From: [Haemophilus] ducreyi
GTDB lineage: Bacteria > Pseudomonadota > Gammaproteobacteria > Enterobacterales > Pasteurellaceae
Assembly (NCBI RefSeq): GCF_900109315.1
Contig: NZ_FOJC01000003.1
Location: forward strand, 124,001-188,000
DNA length: 64,000 nt
Direction of reading: 5' to 3'
Shown: positions 1 through 10,334 of the stretch, one piece after another
Position numbering within the stretch: position 1 is the first letter of the stretch
Layout: every line of letters starts with the position of its first letter
The notes under the pieces: generated by a model
The model's input: the letters and a program-made list of their open reading frames with translations, nothing else
Told to the model about the DNA's origin: nothing
Database searches by the model: none
Program-made: the position numbers and the translations under genes

Positions 1-631
1 CACGATTAAACAAGATGTAGAGCGGTACATTACTCAAAGTAAACTCATTTTTCTTTCACCTAATGCCAATACTGCACTATATTATTATGCAAAACGTCAA
101 GAATTTAATCATTCTACTGATATTTTTCATCGATCGGTGCTTTTTCTCTATCTAAATCGCTTTGGTTTTAATGGGCTTTGCCGATACAATAAACAAAACG
201 AATATAATGTTCCTTTTGGGCGCTATAAAAAACCTTATTTCCCAGAAAAGGAATTACGTTTCTTTGCTGCCAAAGCCCAAAAAGCACAATTCATTTGTGC
301 TAACTTCGAGCATATATTTGAGTATATTTACCAAAACCCTGATAATTATATTGTCTATTGCGATCCGCCTTATGCTCCATTGGAACAAGAAAGCAATTTT
401 ACTCACTATGCTAGCGGTGGCTTTAGCCTAGCCCAACAAGAATTATTGGCAAAGCATGCAAAGCAAGCACAACAAAAACAAATTCCGGTACTGATCTCTA
501 ACCATGATACCGCTTTCACACGTAAAATTTATCACGGTGCTCAAATAAAAAAAATCAAAGTGCAACGTTCTATTGGCAAAAATGCGAAATCTCGGATCAA
601 AGTGAACGAACTTTTAGCACTTTTTAGCTAA
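1..631 (+). CDS. dam: DNA adenine methylase Dam, 3' part
   Basis: Methylates adenine N6 in GATC, used in mismatch repair and replication control. The open frame runs in from the left edge (frame beginning at base 2), so the N-terminus is outside the window. About 209 residues are visible, against about 270-280 for a full Dam. The segment NRFGFNGLCRYN and the catalytic DPPY motif (VYCDPPYAPL, about base 360) are the Dam family signatures. The C-terminus looks complete. A small hairpin follows the stop codon. Confidence 0.93.
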   Translation, partial: TIKQDVERYITQSKLIFLSPNANTALYYYAKRQEFNHSTDIFHRSVLFLYLNRFGFNGLCRYNKQNEYNVPFGRYKKPYFPEKELRFFAAKAQKAQFICANFEHIFEYIYQNPDNYIVYCDPPYAPLEQESNFTHYASGGFSLAQQELLAKHAKQAQQKQIPVLISNHDTAFTRKIYHGAQIKKIKVQRSIGKNAKSRIKVNELLALFS

Positions 632-663
632 TCATTACTGAACTAAAATTTATTAAAATATTA

Positions 664-690
664 CCGCTTTTTAGCGGCAATTCTTTTATT
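664..690 (+). terminator. possible weak terminator after dam
   Basis: Short stem CCGCT/AGCGG with a TTTT loop, followed by an AT-rich stretch with T runs (CAATTCTTTTATTT). The stem is only 5 bp, so this may be a weak terminator or chance. Confidence 0.35.
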
Positions 691-711
691 TAGCCAGACT
701 TGGGAGTAATA

Positions 712-2070
712 ATGGCAAATCAAACTGTAGAACGCCAATCTTGGTCAAATAGATTGGCTTATATAATGACTGTTGCAGGTGCGACGGTCGGCTTTGGCGC
801 AACCTGGCGTTTTCCTTACCTCGTAGGAGAAAATGGTGGGGGTGCTTATGTATTTTTATTTTGTATCGCAATGATTGTGATTGGAATCCCAATGATTTTA
901 GTTGAAAATGTAATTGGTCGTCGTATGAAAGTAAACGTCATTGATGCATTTTCAGGCCAAGCTAATGGCAAAAATATTGCTTCTGGTTGGAAAATTCTTG
1001 GCTATATGGGCTTACTCGGTGCTTTTGGTATTTTATCTTACTATATGGTACTAGGTGGCTGGGTACTGAATTATATTGGCAGTTTAATCAGTGGTAATTT
1101 AGACTTATCATCACCAATCACGGTTGAAACAACTACAGCATATTATCAAAACAGTATCCAAAATAGTCCTATCACAATCCTCTGCTATGCAGCACTATTT
1201 GTATTAATTAATTTCTTTATTCTGACGAAAGGCATTGTAGATGGCATTGAACGTTCAGTAAAATATTTAATGCCTATTTTATTTATCTTTTTACTTGTCA
1301 TGGTCGTTCGAAATGTAACATTACCCGGTGCAACTGATGGCATTTCATTTTACTTAATGCCGGACTTTTCTAAAATTACTCCAAAATTATTTGTTTTTGT
1401 ACTTGGCCAAGTGTTCTTTGCATTAAGTTTAGGTTTTGGGGTACTAATCACGCTATCAAGTTATTTAGATAAAAATGAAAACCTCATTAAAACAGCCACA
1501 ATCACCGGCATAATGAATACCTTTATTGCTGTCTTAGCTAGTTTTATGATTTTCCCGTCTTTATTCAGCTTTGGGGTTGCACCAAACTCAGGCCCAACAC
1601 TTGTCTTCCAAAGTTTGCCGATCGTCTTCTCAAATATGTGGGGCGGGACGATTTTCGCTATTATTTTCTTTAGTTTATTAATTGTTGCTGCCCTAACCAC
1701 TTCTCTCACTATTTATGAAGTCATTATCACGGCATTACAAGAGAAAACCAAAATCAGTCGCAAAACTGCCATTGGAATCACACTCAGTAGCACATTTTTA
1801 ATCGGTAATATCCCATCTGTACTAGGTGATAATATCTGGAAAGATATCACTATTATGGGCAAAAGTATTTTTGATGCTTTTGATTATATTAGCGGTAATA
1901 TTCTATTTATTTTAACCGCATTAGGAAGCGCCATTTTTGTTGGTTATGTATTGAAAGATGAAGCGAAAGCCGAGCTTGGCGCCAATAAAACACTGACGAC
2001 CATTTGGTTTAATTATGTTCGATTTGTAATCCCAATTATTATTATTGTTATCTTTTTTAACTCACTCTAG
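712..2070 (+). CDS. Na+-dependent transporter, neurotransmitter:sodium symporter (SNF) family
   Basis: Inner-membrane sodium-coupled amino-acid-type transporter. The N-terminus (WSNRLAYIMTVAGATVGFGATWRFPYLVGENGG) holds the family hallmark of an unwound first helix (GATVGFGATWRFPY) that binds Na+ and substrate. About 11-12 hydrophobic segments follow. ATG at 712 is preferred over an upstream in-frame TTG at 700 because GGGAG lies 5 bases before it. The length of about 452 residues fits bacterial SNF proteins. The substrate cannot be told from sequence. It is followed directly by a strong terminator. Confidence 0.9.
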   Translation: MANQTVERQSWSNRLAYIMTVAGATVGFGATWRFPYLVGENGGGAYVFLFCIAMIVIGIPMILVENVIGRRMKVNVIDAFSGQANGKNIASGWKILGYMGLLGAFGILSYYMVLGGWVLNYIGSLISGNLDLSSPITVETTTAYYQNSIQNSPITILCYAALFVLINFFILTKGIVDGIERSVKYLMPILFIFLLVMVVRNVTLPGATDGISFYLMPDFSKITPKLFVFVLGQVFFALSLGFGVLITLSSYLDKNENLIKTATITGIMNTFIAVLASFMIFPSLFSFGVAPNSGPTLVFQSLPIVFSNMWGGTIFAIIFFSLLIVAALTTSLTIYEVIITALQEKTKISRKTAIGITLSSTFLIGNIPSVLGDNIWKDITIMGKSIFDAFDYISGNILFILTALGSAIFVGYVLKDEAKAELGANKTLTTIWFNYVRFVIPIIIIVIFFNSL

Positions 2071-2091
2071 CACGGCTTACTTTCAATTAAT

Positions 2092-2119
2092 AAGGCTATT
2101 CAACTGAATAGCCTTTTTT
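2092..2119 (+). terminator. rho-independent terminator after the SNF transporter
   Basis: Perfect 10-bp stem AAGGCTATTC/GAATAGCCTT with a 4-base loop, followed by TTTTTC. It lies between the rightward transporter gene and the leftward pgi and probably serves the former. Confidence 0.85.
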
Positions 2120-2170
2120 CATTTTAGCTTATAAAACTGTACGACACATTATATAAATTAAACCGCTTAT

Positions 2171-4104
<1,934 letters not shown>

Positions 4105-4242
4105 TCAATTTCTCCTTATGAGTAATTAGTAATTTTAATTTAATTTTCTGATAAAGCAAAAGAAAAGAATAAATAATAAAAATTAGTAATGAATCAAAAA
4201 GAAAATATTTGACGATAAATTAACTGAAAGGATAGCTGAGAA

Positions 4243-4317
4243 TGGCTGGGGTACTAGGATTCGAACCTAGGGATGCCGAGATCAAAACCCGGTGCCTTAC
4301 CGCTTGGCGATACCCCA
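4243..4317 (-). tRNA. tRNA-Gln (anticodon UUG)
   Basis: Reverse complement folds as a cloverleaf: acceptor TGGGGTA/TACCCCA, anticodon stem CCGGG/CTCGG with loop TTTTGAT (anticodon TTG), and GGTTCGAATCC T arm. The CCA end is encoded (GCCA). Third gene of a Met-Leu-Gln operon, the same order as metT-leuW-glnU in E. coli. Confidence 0.96.
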
Positions 4318-4348
4318 ACATTAAATTAATTTGTAAGACAATAAATTG

Positions 4349-4430
4349 TGCGGGAAGAGGGACTTGAACCCACACACCTCTCGGCGCCAGAACCTAAATC
4401 TGGTGCGTCTACCAATTTCGCCATTCCCGC
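4349..4430 (-). tRNA. tRNA-Leu (anticodon UAG)
   Basis: Reverse complement starts GCGGGAATGGCG and ends TTCCCGC plus discriminator A. The anticodon stem CCAGA/TCTGG encloses TTTAGGT (anticodon TAG). It has the long class II variable arm expected for leucine. The next three bases are CAA, so CCA is not encoded, unlike both neighbouring tRNAs. Confidence 0.95.
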
Positions 4431-4435
4431 AACTT

Positions 4436-4512
4436 TGGTGGCTACAGCGAGATTCGAACTTGCGACCCCAACATTATGAGTGTTGTGCTCTAACCAGCTG
4501 AGCTATGTAGCC
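4436..4512 (-). tRNA. tRNA-Met, elongator (anticodon CAU)
   Basis: Acceptor GGCTACA pairs with TGTAGCC followed by encoded ACCA. The anticodon loop CTCATAA gives CAT. Acceptor and D arm resemble E. coli metT elongator tRNA rather than initiator tRNA: the first base pair is a normal G-C and the anticodon stem lacks the three G-C pairs. First gene of the tRNA operon. Confidence 0.96.
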
Positions 4513-4549
4513 TACATTATTACGTTCACCATATTGGCTTACGGAGCGT

Positions 4550-4578
4550 ATTATGCTTACTTTATTGCTAGTCGTCAA
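4550..4578 (-). promoter_or_regulatory. sigma-70 promoter of the tRNA operon
   Basis: On the minus strand TTGACG (4573-4578) is followed after exactly 17 bases by CATAAT (4550-4555), upstream of tRNA-Met. The downstream ACGCTCC resembles the GC-rich discriminator of stringently controlled stable-RNA promoters. Confidence 0.75.
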
Positions 4579-4669
4579 ACACTTTTTGCAAAAAATTTTA
4601 CATTCTTAATTATTTGTCTAAATATTAAACATCATACTCAAGAAGCAACAAAAAATTATCTTATAACCG

Positions 4670-5500
4670 TTATTTAACATAACCCATTTCTGCTCTCAGT
4701 TGTTTAAGTACATTTTCCACCTTTGGCAATTCCCCTTCCCATAACTGAAAAGAAAAAGCGGCTTGACTTACTAACATACCCAAACCATCTTGATAACGTG
4801 TAACGCCTTGTGTACGAACATAATTTAAAAATGGAGTACACATATTGCTAGCATATTCCATATCATAGACAGCACTCTTCTCAAATAAATGATTAGGCAA
4901 AGCTATATATCCGCCTTGTAGACCTAAAGATGTTGCATTAATAATTAAGTCAAATGGTGGATGCTGAACAATTTCAGATAGAGAGACCGCTTGAATATCG
5001 CCATATTTAGCAAATTGCTGAGCTAATTCAACCGCTTTAATGTGCGTGCGGTTAGATAAAGTAACCTTCTGCTTAGCCAACAATAAGGGAAGTAACACCC
5101 CTTTAGTGGCGCCCCCCGCGCCTAAAATTAGCACTCGCTGTTCAGGAATTAGCCACTCTAATCGAGCTAAATCGGCACAAAACCCTTTGCCATCTGTATT
5201 ATCTGCAAACAAACGACCATCATCTAAACGCTTCAGTGTATTAGCCGCGCCTGCTAATAAGCAACTTTCACTGCATACATCCGCTAATCTGAACGCGCGT
5301 GCTTTAAATGGTGAAGTAATATTTACACCATTTGCACCATCAGTAAAAAATTGTACAAGTTGCTTTTCAAACGCAATTTTATCCCCTAATTTCGCGACAT
5401 ATTCAATACGACGATTTGTCTGTTGAGCAAATAACTGATGAATATATGGAGATTTACTATGCGCAATAGGATTACCCCACACTGCATATTGACGTGCCAT
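4670..5500 (-). CDS. aroE: shikimate dehydrogenase
   Basis: NADPH-dependent reduction of 3-dehydroshikimate to shikimate in aromatic amino acid and folate synthesis. 276 residues, normal for AroE. Visible motifs: NPIAHSKSPYIHQ (shikimate binding), NGVNITSPFK with the catalytic Lys, NTDGKGF, the nucleotide-binding GAGGATKG, and NRT. The start codon overlaps the tsaC stop by one base (TAATG), so the two are translationally coupled. Confidence 0.97.
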   Translation of the reverse strand: MARQYAVWGNPIAHSKSPYIHQLFAQQTNRRIEYVAKLGDKIAFEKQLVQFFTDGANGVNITSPFKARAFRLADVCSESCLLAGAANTLKRLDDGRLFADNTDGKGFCADLARLEWLIPEQRVLILGAGGATKGVLLPLLLAKQKVTLSNRTHIKAVELAQQFAKYGDIQAVSLSEIVQHPPFDLIINATSLGLQGGYIALPNHLFEKSAVYDMEYASNMCTPFLNYVRTQGVTRYQDGLGMLVSQAAFSFQLWEGELPKVENVLKQLRAEMGYVK

Positions 5501-6054
5501 TATCTTTGCCTAAAAATATGTTGAGTAAAAATATCACGAATTTCCGAGGGGTTCATTCTATTACCCGTTTCAGCTTCTAATACAGGAAAATGATCGCCAA
5601 ATTGTTGTTTAACTTCTAAAGCTGTCCGACAAGGTGGTAATCCCGTGAGATTTGCACTAGTAGAAGTTAACGCAAACCCTAGCGACTCACATAGCTTCAC
5701 GACTGCAGGGACACGACATAAACGTACAGCAATAGTATTGAATTTACCTGTTAAATAATGAGACACATTTTTGTGTACTGGCATAATCCAAGTCACCGCT
5801 TGCTCAGTAATAGTGTCAAAACATTGCCAATGTTTTTCTGTTAATTTGCTTTCATCAATGTAAGGTAATAATAATTCTTTAGTGGGTGCAACCAAAATTA
5901 ATCCTTTTTCTATTGGGCGATTTTTTAATTGTAATAATTGGCGAATCGCCTCTTCATTATTTGGATTACAACCTAATCCAAACACTGATTCTGTTGGGTA
6001 AGCAACTACTTGGTTTTGCTTTAATAATTCAATAACTGCTAATAAATTATTCAT
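5500..6054 (-). CDS. tsaC: threonylcarbamoyl-AMP synthase TsaC (YrdC domain)
   Basis: Makes threonylcarbamoyl-AMP for the t6A37 modification of ANN-decoding tRNAs. The YrdC-fold signature is clear: VVAYPTESVFGLGCNP near the N-terminus and ALTSTSANLTGLPPC later. About 184 residues, typical for the short TsaC form. ATG 6054 is chosen; a GTG nine bases upstream (6063) is possible. It overlaps the zinc-finger gene upstream by 8 bases and aroE downstream by one base. Confidence 0.94.
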   Translation of the reverse strand: MNNLLAVIELLKQNQVVAYPTESVFGLGCNPNNEEAIRQLLQLKNRPIEKGLILVAPTKELLLPYIDESKLTEKHWQCFDTITEQAVTWIMPVHKNVSHYLTGKFNTIAVRLCRVPAVVKLCESLGFALTSTSANLTGLPPCRTALEVKQQFGDHFPVLEAETGNRMNPSEIRDIFTQHIFRQR

Positions 6055-6583
6055 TTTCTTCACTAAATAAATGTTGGCATCCCTTATTTATACATAAATA
6101 ACACATTTTGCCTCGTTGTTTTTTGACAATCGCTAATTTACTATGGCATTTAGGACAGATTTTAGCGATTGGCTCACTCGGCAAGGTAAACTTACATTCA
6201 GGAAAACCACTACAACCATAAAATGGTTTACCTAAACGGCTTTTACGTGCCACTAATTTATGCTTATTACAAGCAGGACAATCAAAGATCGCGTGATCGC
6301 TGTCTATTTCATTACGAACCGTAAAAGTACATTGTGGATAATGACTACAACCAATAAAAATCCCAAATTGACCTTGTTTTAATTGCAAAGCATATCCACA
6401 AACCGGGCAACTTTCAGCTAACACTTTAATAACCTGATACATTTGTTGTAACGGCCTAATATAGCGACAAGCAGGATAACCAGTACATCCCCAAAATAGC
6501 CCTTGCTTACCGCGTTTTAATTTTAATTCAGCACCGCAATCAGGACAAACTTCAGCGTGTTTTGTTGAAGTAAATAGACTCAT
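6047..6583 (-). CDS. yrdD: topoisomerase-type C4 zinc-finger protein (YrdD-like)
   Basis: 178 residues built almost entirely of four Cys4 ribbons: CPDCGAELKLKRG.., CPVCGYALQLKQG.., CPACNKHKLVARK.. and CPKCHSKLAIVKK... Each has the C-x2-C ... C-x4/5-C spacing of the zinc ribbons found at the C-terminus of topoisomerase I. There is no catalytic topoisomerase domain. The exact role is unknown. The link with tsaC and aroE is the same as in E. coli (yrdD-tsaC-aroE). Confidence 0.85.
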   Translation of the reverse strand: MSLFTSTKHAEVCPDCGAELKLKRGKQGLFWGCTGYPACRYIRPLQQMYQVIKVLAESCPVCGYALQLKQGQFGIFIGCSHYPQCTFTVRNEIDSDHAIFDCPACNKHKLVARKSRLGKPFYGCSGFPECKFTLPSEPIAKICPKCHSKLAIVKKQRGKMCYLCINKGCQHLFSEENE

Positions 6584-6888
6584 TCAATTAGTGCAAACTT
6601 AATCACAAAGAATTTTTGTTCATTTGGATAAATCTCACGAATAACTTGACGTAATTCAGCTAATGACATATTTTCTTGTTGTGCATGTTGTTCATTTAAA
6701 TCATCAAAATCAATTGCCACAACGGATAATACACGAATTTGAGCAAATAAGCGGTCAGTTTCATGTGTAAAAACGTTTAATTGTTGTTGTGGTTGAAAAT
6801 AAGATTCACTTTTATCACGAATGGTAATGGTTTTTTTACCACCTAAAATATCTGCTTCAAATCGACTAAAAAAAGTAATTTTATTCAT
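6580..6888 (-). CDS. yqfB: N4-acetylcytidine amidohydrolase, ASCH domain (YqfB)
   Basis: 102-residue ASCH-fold protein. The N-terminal MNKITFFSRFEADILGGKKTITIRD and the acidic DDLNEQHAQQE segment match the YqfB family, which hydrolyses N4-acetylcytidine to cytidine. A role in salvage of modified nucleosides is family knowledge. It overlaps the zinc-finger gene start by 4 bases and the recX end by 8 bases, so it is part of one compact operon. Confidence 0.85.
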   Translation of the reverse strand: MNKITFFSRFEADILGGKKTITIRDKSESYFQPQQQLNVFTHETDRLFAQIRVLSVVAIDFDDLNEQHAQQENMSLAELRQVIREIYPNEQKFFVIKFALIE

Positions 6889-7339
6889 ATTCTTTGCTTA
6901 CCTCCTCTAGATCCATTAAATGACTAAAATGTTCATTATAAAACCCTCGACTTAACATAAAACGCCACATTTTTTGTTTCACTTTTATATTCCAATCAAG
7001 CGGTCGTTTTTTTTCAAATAGTTGTTCGGCTAAACTAAACCAATCAATTTCTGTATTCTGTAATTGTTCGCTAATCAGATAATCCTTAATACCTTTTAAA
7101 CGTAATTCTTGCTTTAGGCGTCTTGGTCCTATACCTTGCTGTGAACGGTAACGAATAAAACTCACACAATAACGTTCATCATTTTGCCAATTATTAAGCT
7201 GAGCTTGTTGGATAGCGTGTTCAATTTCATCCGTCTCATATTGTTTTTGAATAAGCTTATTACGTAGATCATATTCACTGTAATCACGCTTAGAAAGTAA
7301 ATAGATTAAATAGTTGACTGCAGTATATTTAGGCATCAT
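6881..7339 (-). CDS. recX: RecA regulatory protein RecX
   Basis: Inhibits RecA filament growth and ATPase. 152 residues, with the helical repeats of RecX: LLSKRDYSEYDLRNKL, WQNDERYCVSFIRYRSQQGIGPRRLKQEL and the C-terminal FMLSRGF. Either of two adjacent ATG codons (7339, 7336) can be the start. It lies directly downstream of recA on the same strand but beyond a strong terminator, so its expression relative to recA is probably reduced by read-through. Confidence 0.92.
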   Translation of the reverse strand: MMPKYTAVNYLIYLLSKRDYSEYDLRNKLIQKQYETDEIEHAIQQAQLNNWQNDERYCVSFIRYRSQQGIGPRRLKQELRLKGIKDYLISEQLQNTEIDWFSLAEQLFEKKRPLDWNIKVKQKMWRFMLSRGFYNEHFSHLMDLEEVSKEYE

Positions 7340-7379
7340 AAATAATACTAAAAAAATTCAATGCTAAGCAATAAACTAA

Positions 7380-7410
7380 AATGCGGCTCTATTTGAATAG
7401 TAGCCGCACT
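7380..7410 (-). terminator. terminator between recA and recX
   Basis: Long nearly perfect hairpin: TGCGGCT/AGCCGCA extended by CTATT/AATAG around a 2-base loop, with T-rich sequence on both sides. It would end most recA transcripts and reduce recX expression. Confidence 0.8.
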
Positions 7411-7414
7411 TTAT

Positions 7415-8533
7415 TTATTCTTGCTCCTCAAACGCTTCGTCAAAATTACTTTCATCATTTACATCTAACTCAAGTTTTCCAGAAGCTGGCTGATCCAGTG
7501 TTAAAATTAATAAATTGCGAATCTCTTGTTCAATTTTCTCTGCCACTTCAGGATTTTCTTTCAACCATTTAATTGCATTATTTTTGCCTTGACCAATTTT
7601 AGTACCATTATATGAGAACCATGCTCCTGCTTTTTGAATAAAGCCATTCGCTTCAGCAAGAATAAGTAATTCATTCATTCGAGCAATGCCTTCTCCGTAC
7701 ATAATATCAAATTGTACTTCACGGAATGGCGGTGCTACTTTATTTTTAACGATCTTAACTTTGGTTTCACTGCCAACCACTTCATCACCATCTTTCACAA
7801 CACCCGAACGACGAATATCAAGGCGGACAGAGGAATAGAATTTAAGTGCATTACCGCCTGTCGTCGTTTCTGGATTACCAAACATTACGCCAATTTTCAT
7901 CCGAATTTGGTTAATGAAAACAACTAGGCAATTAGTGGCTTTAATATTAGCAGTTAATTTTCGTAATGCTTGTGACATTAAACGAGCTTGTAAGCCCATA
8001 TGCGAATCACCCATATCGCCTTCAATTTCAGCTTTTGGTGTTAATGCGGCAACTGAGTCAACAATAATGACGTCAACCGCGCCTGAACGGACCAATGCAT
8101 CACAAATTTCAAGCGCTTGTTCGCCATTATCAGGTTGTGAAATAAGTAAGGCATCGGTATCTACGCCTAATTTACGTGCATAAACGGGATCCAGCGCATG
8201 TTCAGCATCAATAAATGCACAAGTTTTGCCTATTCTTTGCGCTTGAGCAATGACAGATAAAGTTAACGTGGTTTTCCCTGATGATTCGGGGCCATAGATT
8301 TCTACAATTCGTCCCATTGGCAAACCACCAATACCTAATGCAGCATCTAAACCAATTGAACCGGTGGAAACAGCTTCAATATCAAGTGCTTGCGTATCGC
8401 CCAAACGCATAATAGATCCTTTACCAAATTGCTTTTCAATTTGAGCCAGTGCTGCTGCTAATGCCTTTTCTTTTTGTTCGGGATCAACCTGTTTAGTTGC
8501 TGTATTCTTTTGGGCTTTTTTATCCGCTGCCAT
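7415..8533 (-). CDS. recA: recombinase RecA
   Basis: ATP-dependent strand exchange protein and LexA co-protease in the cytoplasm. 372 residues. Walker A is GPESSGKTT, and [42 protein letters not shown] and the L1/L2 loop region are intact. The acidic C-terminal tail (DEAFEEQE) is present. An SOS-box candidate lies 67 bases upstream of the start. RBS AAGGATAA. Confidence 0.99.
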   Translation of the reverse strand: MAADKKAQKNTATKQVDPEQKEKALAAALAQIEKQFGKGSIMRLGDTQALDIEAVSTGSIGLDAALGIGGLPMGRIVEIYGPESSGKTTLTLSVIAQAQRIGKTCAFIDAEHALDPVYARKLGVDTDALLISQPDNGEQALEICDALVRSGAVDVIIVDSVAALTPKAEIEGDMGDSHMGLQARLMSQALRKLTANIKATNCLVVFINQIRMKIGVMFGNPETTTGGNALKFYSSVRLDIRRSGVVKDGDEVVGSETKVKIVKNKVAPPFREVQFDIMYGEGIARMNELLILAEANGFIQKAGAWFSYNGTKIGQGKNNAIKWLKENPEVAEKIEQEIRNLLILTLDQPASGKLELDVNDESNFDEAFEEQE

Positions 8534-8599
8534 AATGTTATCCTTTGCAAATTTTTGATAAAACGACTATTTGTCGTCAATTAACTGTGTTTTATTATA

Positions 8600-8615
8600 G
8601 TGTTTACTTATACAG
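8600..8615 (-). promoter_or_regulatory. LexA (SOS) box candidate upstream of recA
   Basis: Minus-strand CTGTATAAGTAAACAC fits CTGT-N8-ACAG with one mismatch in the right half-site. Position relative to recA fits SOS control. Confidence 0.6.
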
Positions 8616-8651
8616 TTGCAAGTGTTTTTTTACTGTTTTTCGATCCAGTTC

Positions 8652-9251
8652 TCAAAATTGAATCGCTGAAATGGTTAAAGATCTTAACAATTCAAAACGA
8701 TTTAACGCATTAATCAACATTACTCTTTCATATTGAAGGAGATCCTGTACTGCGATTTTGGTCAATTTCACTTGTTTATTATCGATTAAATAACTTAATT
8801 GTGTGCCTTTTAATAAATAATCTTGCGAACTATACCATTGACCTGCTTTTAAAAAGAGTAAATTACCAATACTACCATCACTGATCCAGCCATTATTGAC
8901 AATAATAATTTCATCCGCTTGCTGATTATTGAGTAAATCTAATCGCTTTCGATCACTATATTTAAATGAATATGTAAAATCCTGTGTATAAACGCACTGA
9001 AAACGCCGGATGACTTTAGGTAAATAATGAGAGAACTGTAATTGATAGGCTGTTTGGTGGTAATCTATCCGACAACGTACTATGCCTTGTTGAAATTCGC
9101 GAGGTACTTGAATGATTTCCTGCAAGCAGTACACCTTTTCACGTTGAAAAAGGTGTGCAATGGTATTATTGAGGCGAGCTTGATGATAAGCCAAATTTTG
9201 TGCAACGCCATCTATAATCAAAATAGTTTCAAACAGTGGAAATTGGCACAT
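8652..9251 (-). CDS. pabC: aminodeoxychorismate lyase-type class IV aminotransferase (PabC-like)
   Basis: PLP-dependent fold-type IV enzyme. In p-aminobenzoate synthesis PabC removes pyruvate from 4-amino-4-deoxychorismate. 199 residues, shorter than E. coli PabC (269). Recognisable parts are the N-terminal LFETILIIDGVAQNLAYHQARL, RCRIDYHQTAYQL, and DEIIIVNNGWISDGSIGNLLFLKAGQWY. It overlaps the end of pabB by 23 bases, which supports the folate-pathway assignment. The short length is typical of the Haemophilus orthologue as I recall it. Confidence 0.8.
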   Translation of the reverse strand: MCQFPLFETILIIDGVAQNLAYHQARLNNTIAHLFQREKVYCLQEIIQVPREFQQGIVRCRIDYHQTAYQLQFSHYLPKVIRRFQCVYTQDFTYSFKYSDRKRLDLLNNQQADEIIIVNNGWISDGSIGNLLFLKAGQWYSSQDYLLKGTQLSYLIDNKQVKLTKIAVQDLLQYERVMLINALNRFELLRSLTISAIQF

Positions 9252-10218
9252 ATACTTTCTCTAATAATTCTTGGTATTCAGCAGTTAATTCACTTTTAGC
9301 TGTAATACCGCCGCCACTACGAAAAATCAGTTGTTGTTCTTGCTGTTCGATATAACGAATCGCCACTGCACTTTCTAACCGATTACCATCAAAATAACCA
9401 AAAATCCCCGTATAATAACCACGTTTGTCCAATTCAGCTTGCTGAATAATGGCAATGGTTTTTTGTTTTGGTGCGCCACTAATCGATCCTGCTGGCAATA
9501 ATTTAGCTAATAAGGTCCCTACACCGGCTTGCCACGTTGCTGATAATTCGCCACAAATTTCAGAACTAGTTTGATAAATAGCGCCTCGATAAGTATTAAT
9601 TTTTTCGACATAACGATATTTTGTTACTTGAATATTTTTTGCCACTAATGCTAAATCATTGCGAATTAAATCAACAATCGTATTATGTTCGGTAAACTCT
9701 TTCTCAGACACCATTAATTGCTGTTCAGCATTGGGGAAATCTGCGTTAATTGTACCTTTCATTGGATAAGCATAAATTTTATTGTCGTAAATTCGTACAA
9801 AGGTTTCTGGCGAAAAGCAGACAAATTGATCTTTAAACCATAATTTATATTTTGCAGAACACGTAGAATATAGCTGAGCTAAATCATAATTTGTGTGAAT
9901 GGCCATTGGATAAGTTAAATTCAATAAATAACTATTACCGACTTGTATTTGTTGTTGTACGAACTCAAAGCCTTGTTGATAACGGGCTAATGGAATAGCT
10001 TGATAATTAAATTGACAAGCCGCTGTAACGGGCTTAGCTTGATAATTTGTTTTTCCGGTAAAATCAAAAAATAGCCCACTTACTTGTGCTTGCTCAAGCG
10101 GTACAATTATTGGTTTTTGCTGCTCAAAATCAATTAAAAAGAAAAAGGGGTGCTTCTGCTGTCCAAAATCATTGGCAGTCTGAATAAATTGTTGCATTGC
10201 ATTGGCTAAAAAAGGCAT
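9229..10218 (-). CDS. pabB: aminodeoxychorismate synthase component I (PabB)
   Basis: Chorismate-binding enzyme making 4-amino-4-deoxychorismate for folate. About 329 residues. Chorismate-binding motifs: YPMKGTINAD, IVDLIRNDLALVAK, LLPAGSISGAPKQKTIAIIQQAE and GYYTGIFGYFDGN. It lacks most of the N-terminal domain of full PabB/TrpE, a compact form. ATG 10218 is preferred; a GTG 12 bases upstream is also in frame. Its glutaminase partner gene lies on the other strand beyond rmuC. Confidence 0.9.
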   Translation of the reverse strand: MPFLANAMQQFIQTANDFGQQKHPFFFLIDFEQQKPIIVPLEQAQVSGLFFDFTGKTNYQAKPVTAACQFNYQAIPLARYQQGFEFVQQQIQVGNSYLLNLTYPMAIHTNYDLAQLYSTCSAKYKLWFKDQFVCFSPETFVRIYDNKIYAYPMKGTINADFPNAEQQLMVSEKEFTEHNTIVDLIRNDLALVAKNIQVTKYRYVEKINTYRGAIYQTSSEICGELSATWQAGVGTLLAKLLPAGSISGAPKQKTIAIIQQAELDKRGYYTGIFGYFDGNRLESAVAIRYIEQQEQQLIFRSGGGITAKSELTAEYQELLEKVYVPISTV

Positions 10219-10308
10219 TAATTTTATCACTCTTATCTGCTTATTAAGATAGTTATCATAATAATTTCTTACCTAAACACAATCAGAAAAATTATTGTTA
10301 TAATACTA

Positions 10309-10324
10309 CTGTATATTTTTATAG
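10309..10324 (+). promoter_or_regulatory. promoter and LexA-like site before rmuC
   Basis: TATAAT at 10299-10304 is a good -10 element. Immediately downstream CTGTATATTTTTATAG matches the SOS box CTGT-N8-ACAG with one mismatch and, with flanks, 16 of 20 positions of the E. coli consensus. It would overlap the transcription start. Candidate only. Confidence 0.4.
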
Positions 10325-10334
10325 AAGGAAAGAA

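Noticed and set aside
5040-5426. 128-codon plus-strand ORF opposite aroE
   Set aside because: Shadow of aroE: no RBS, low-complexity composition and no family resemblance.
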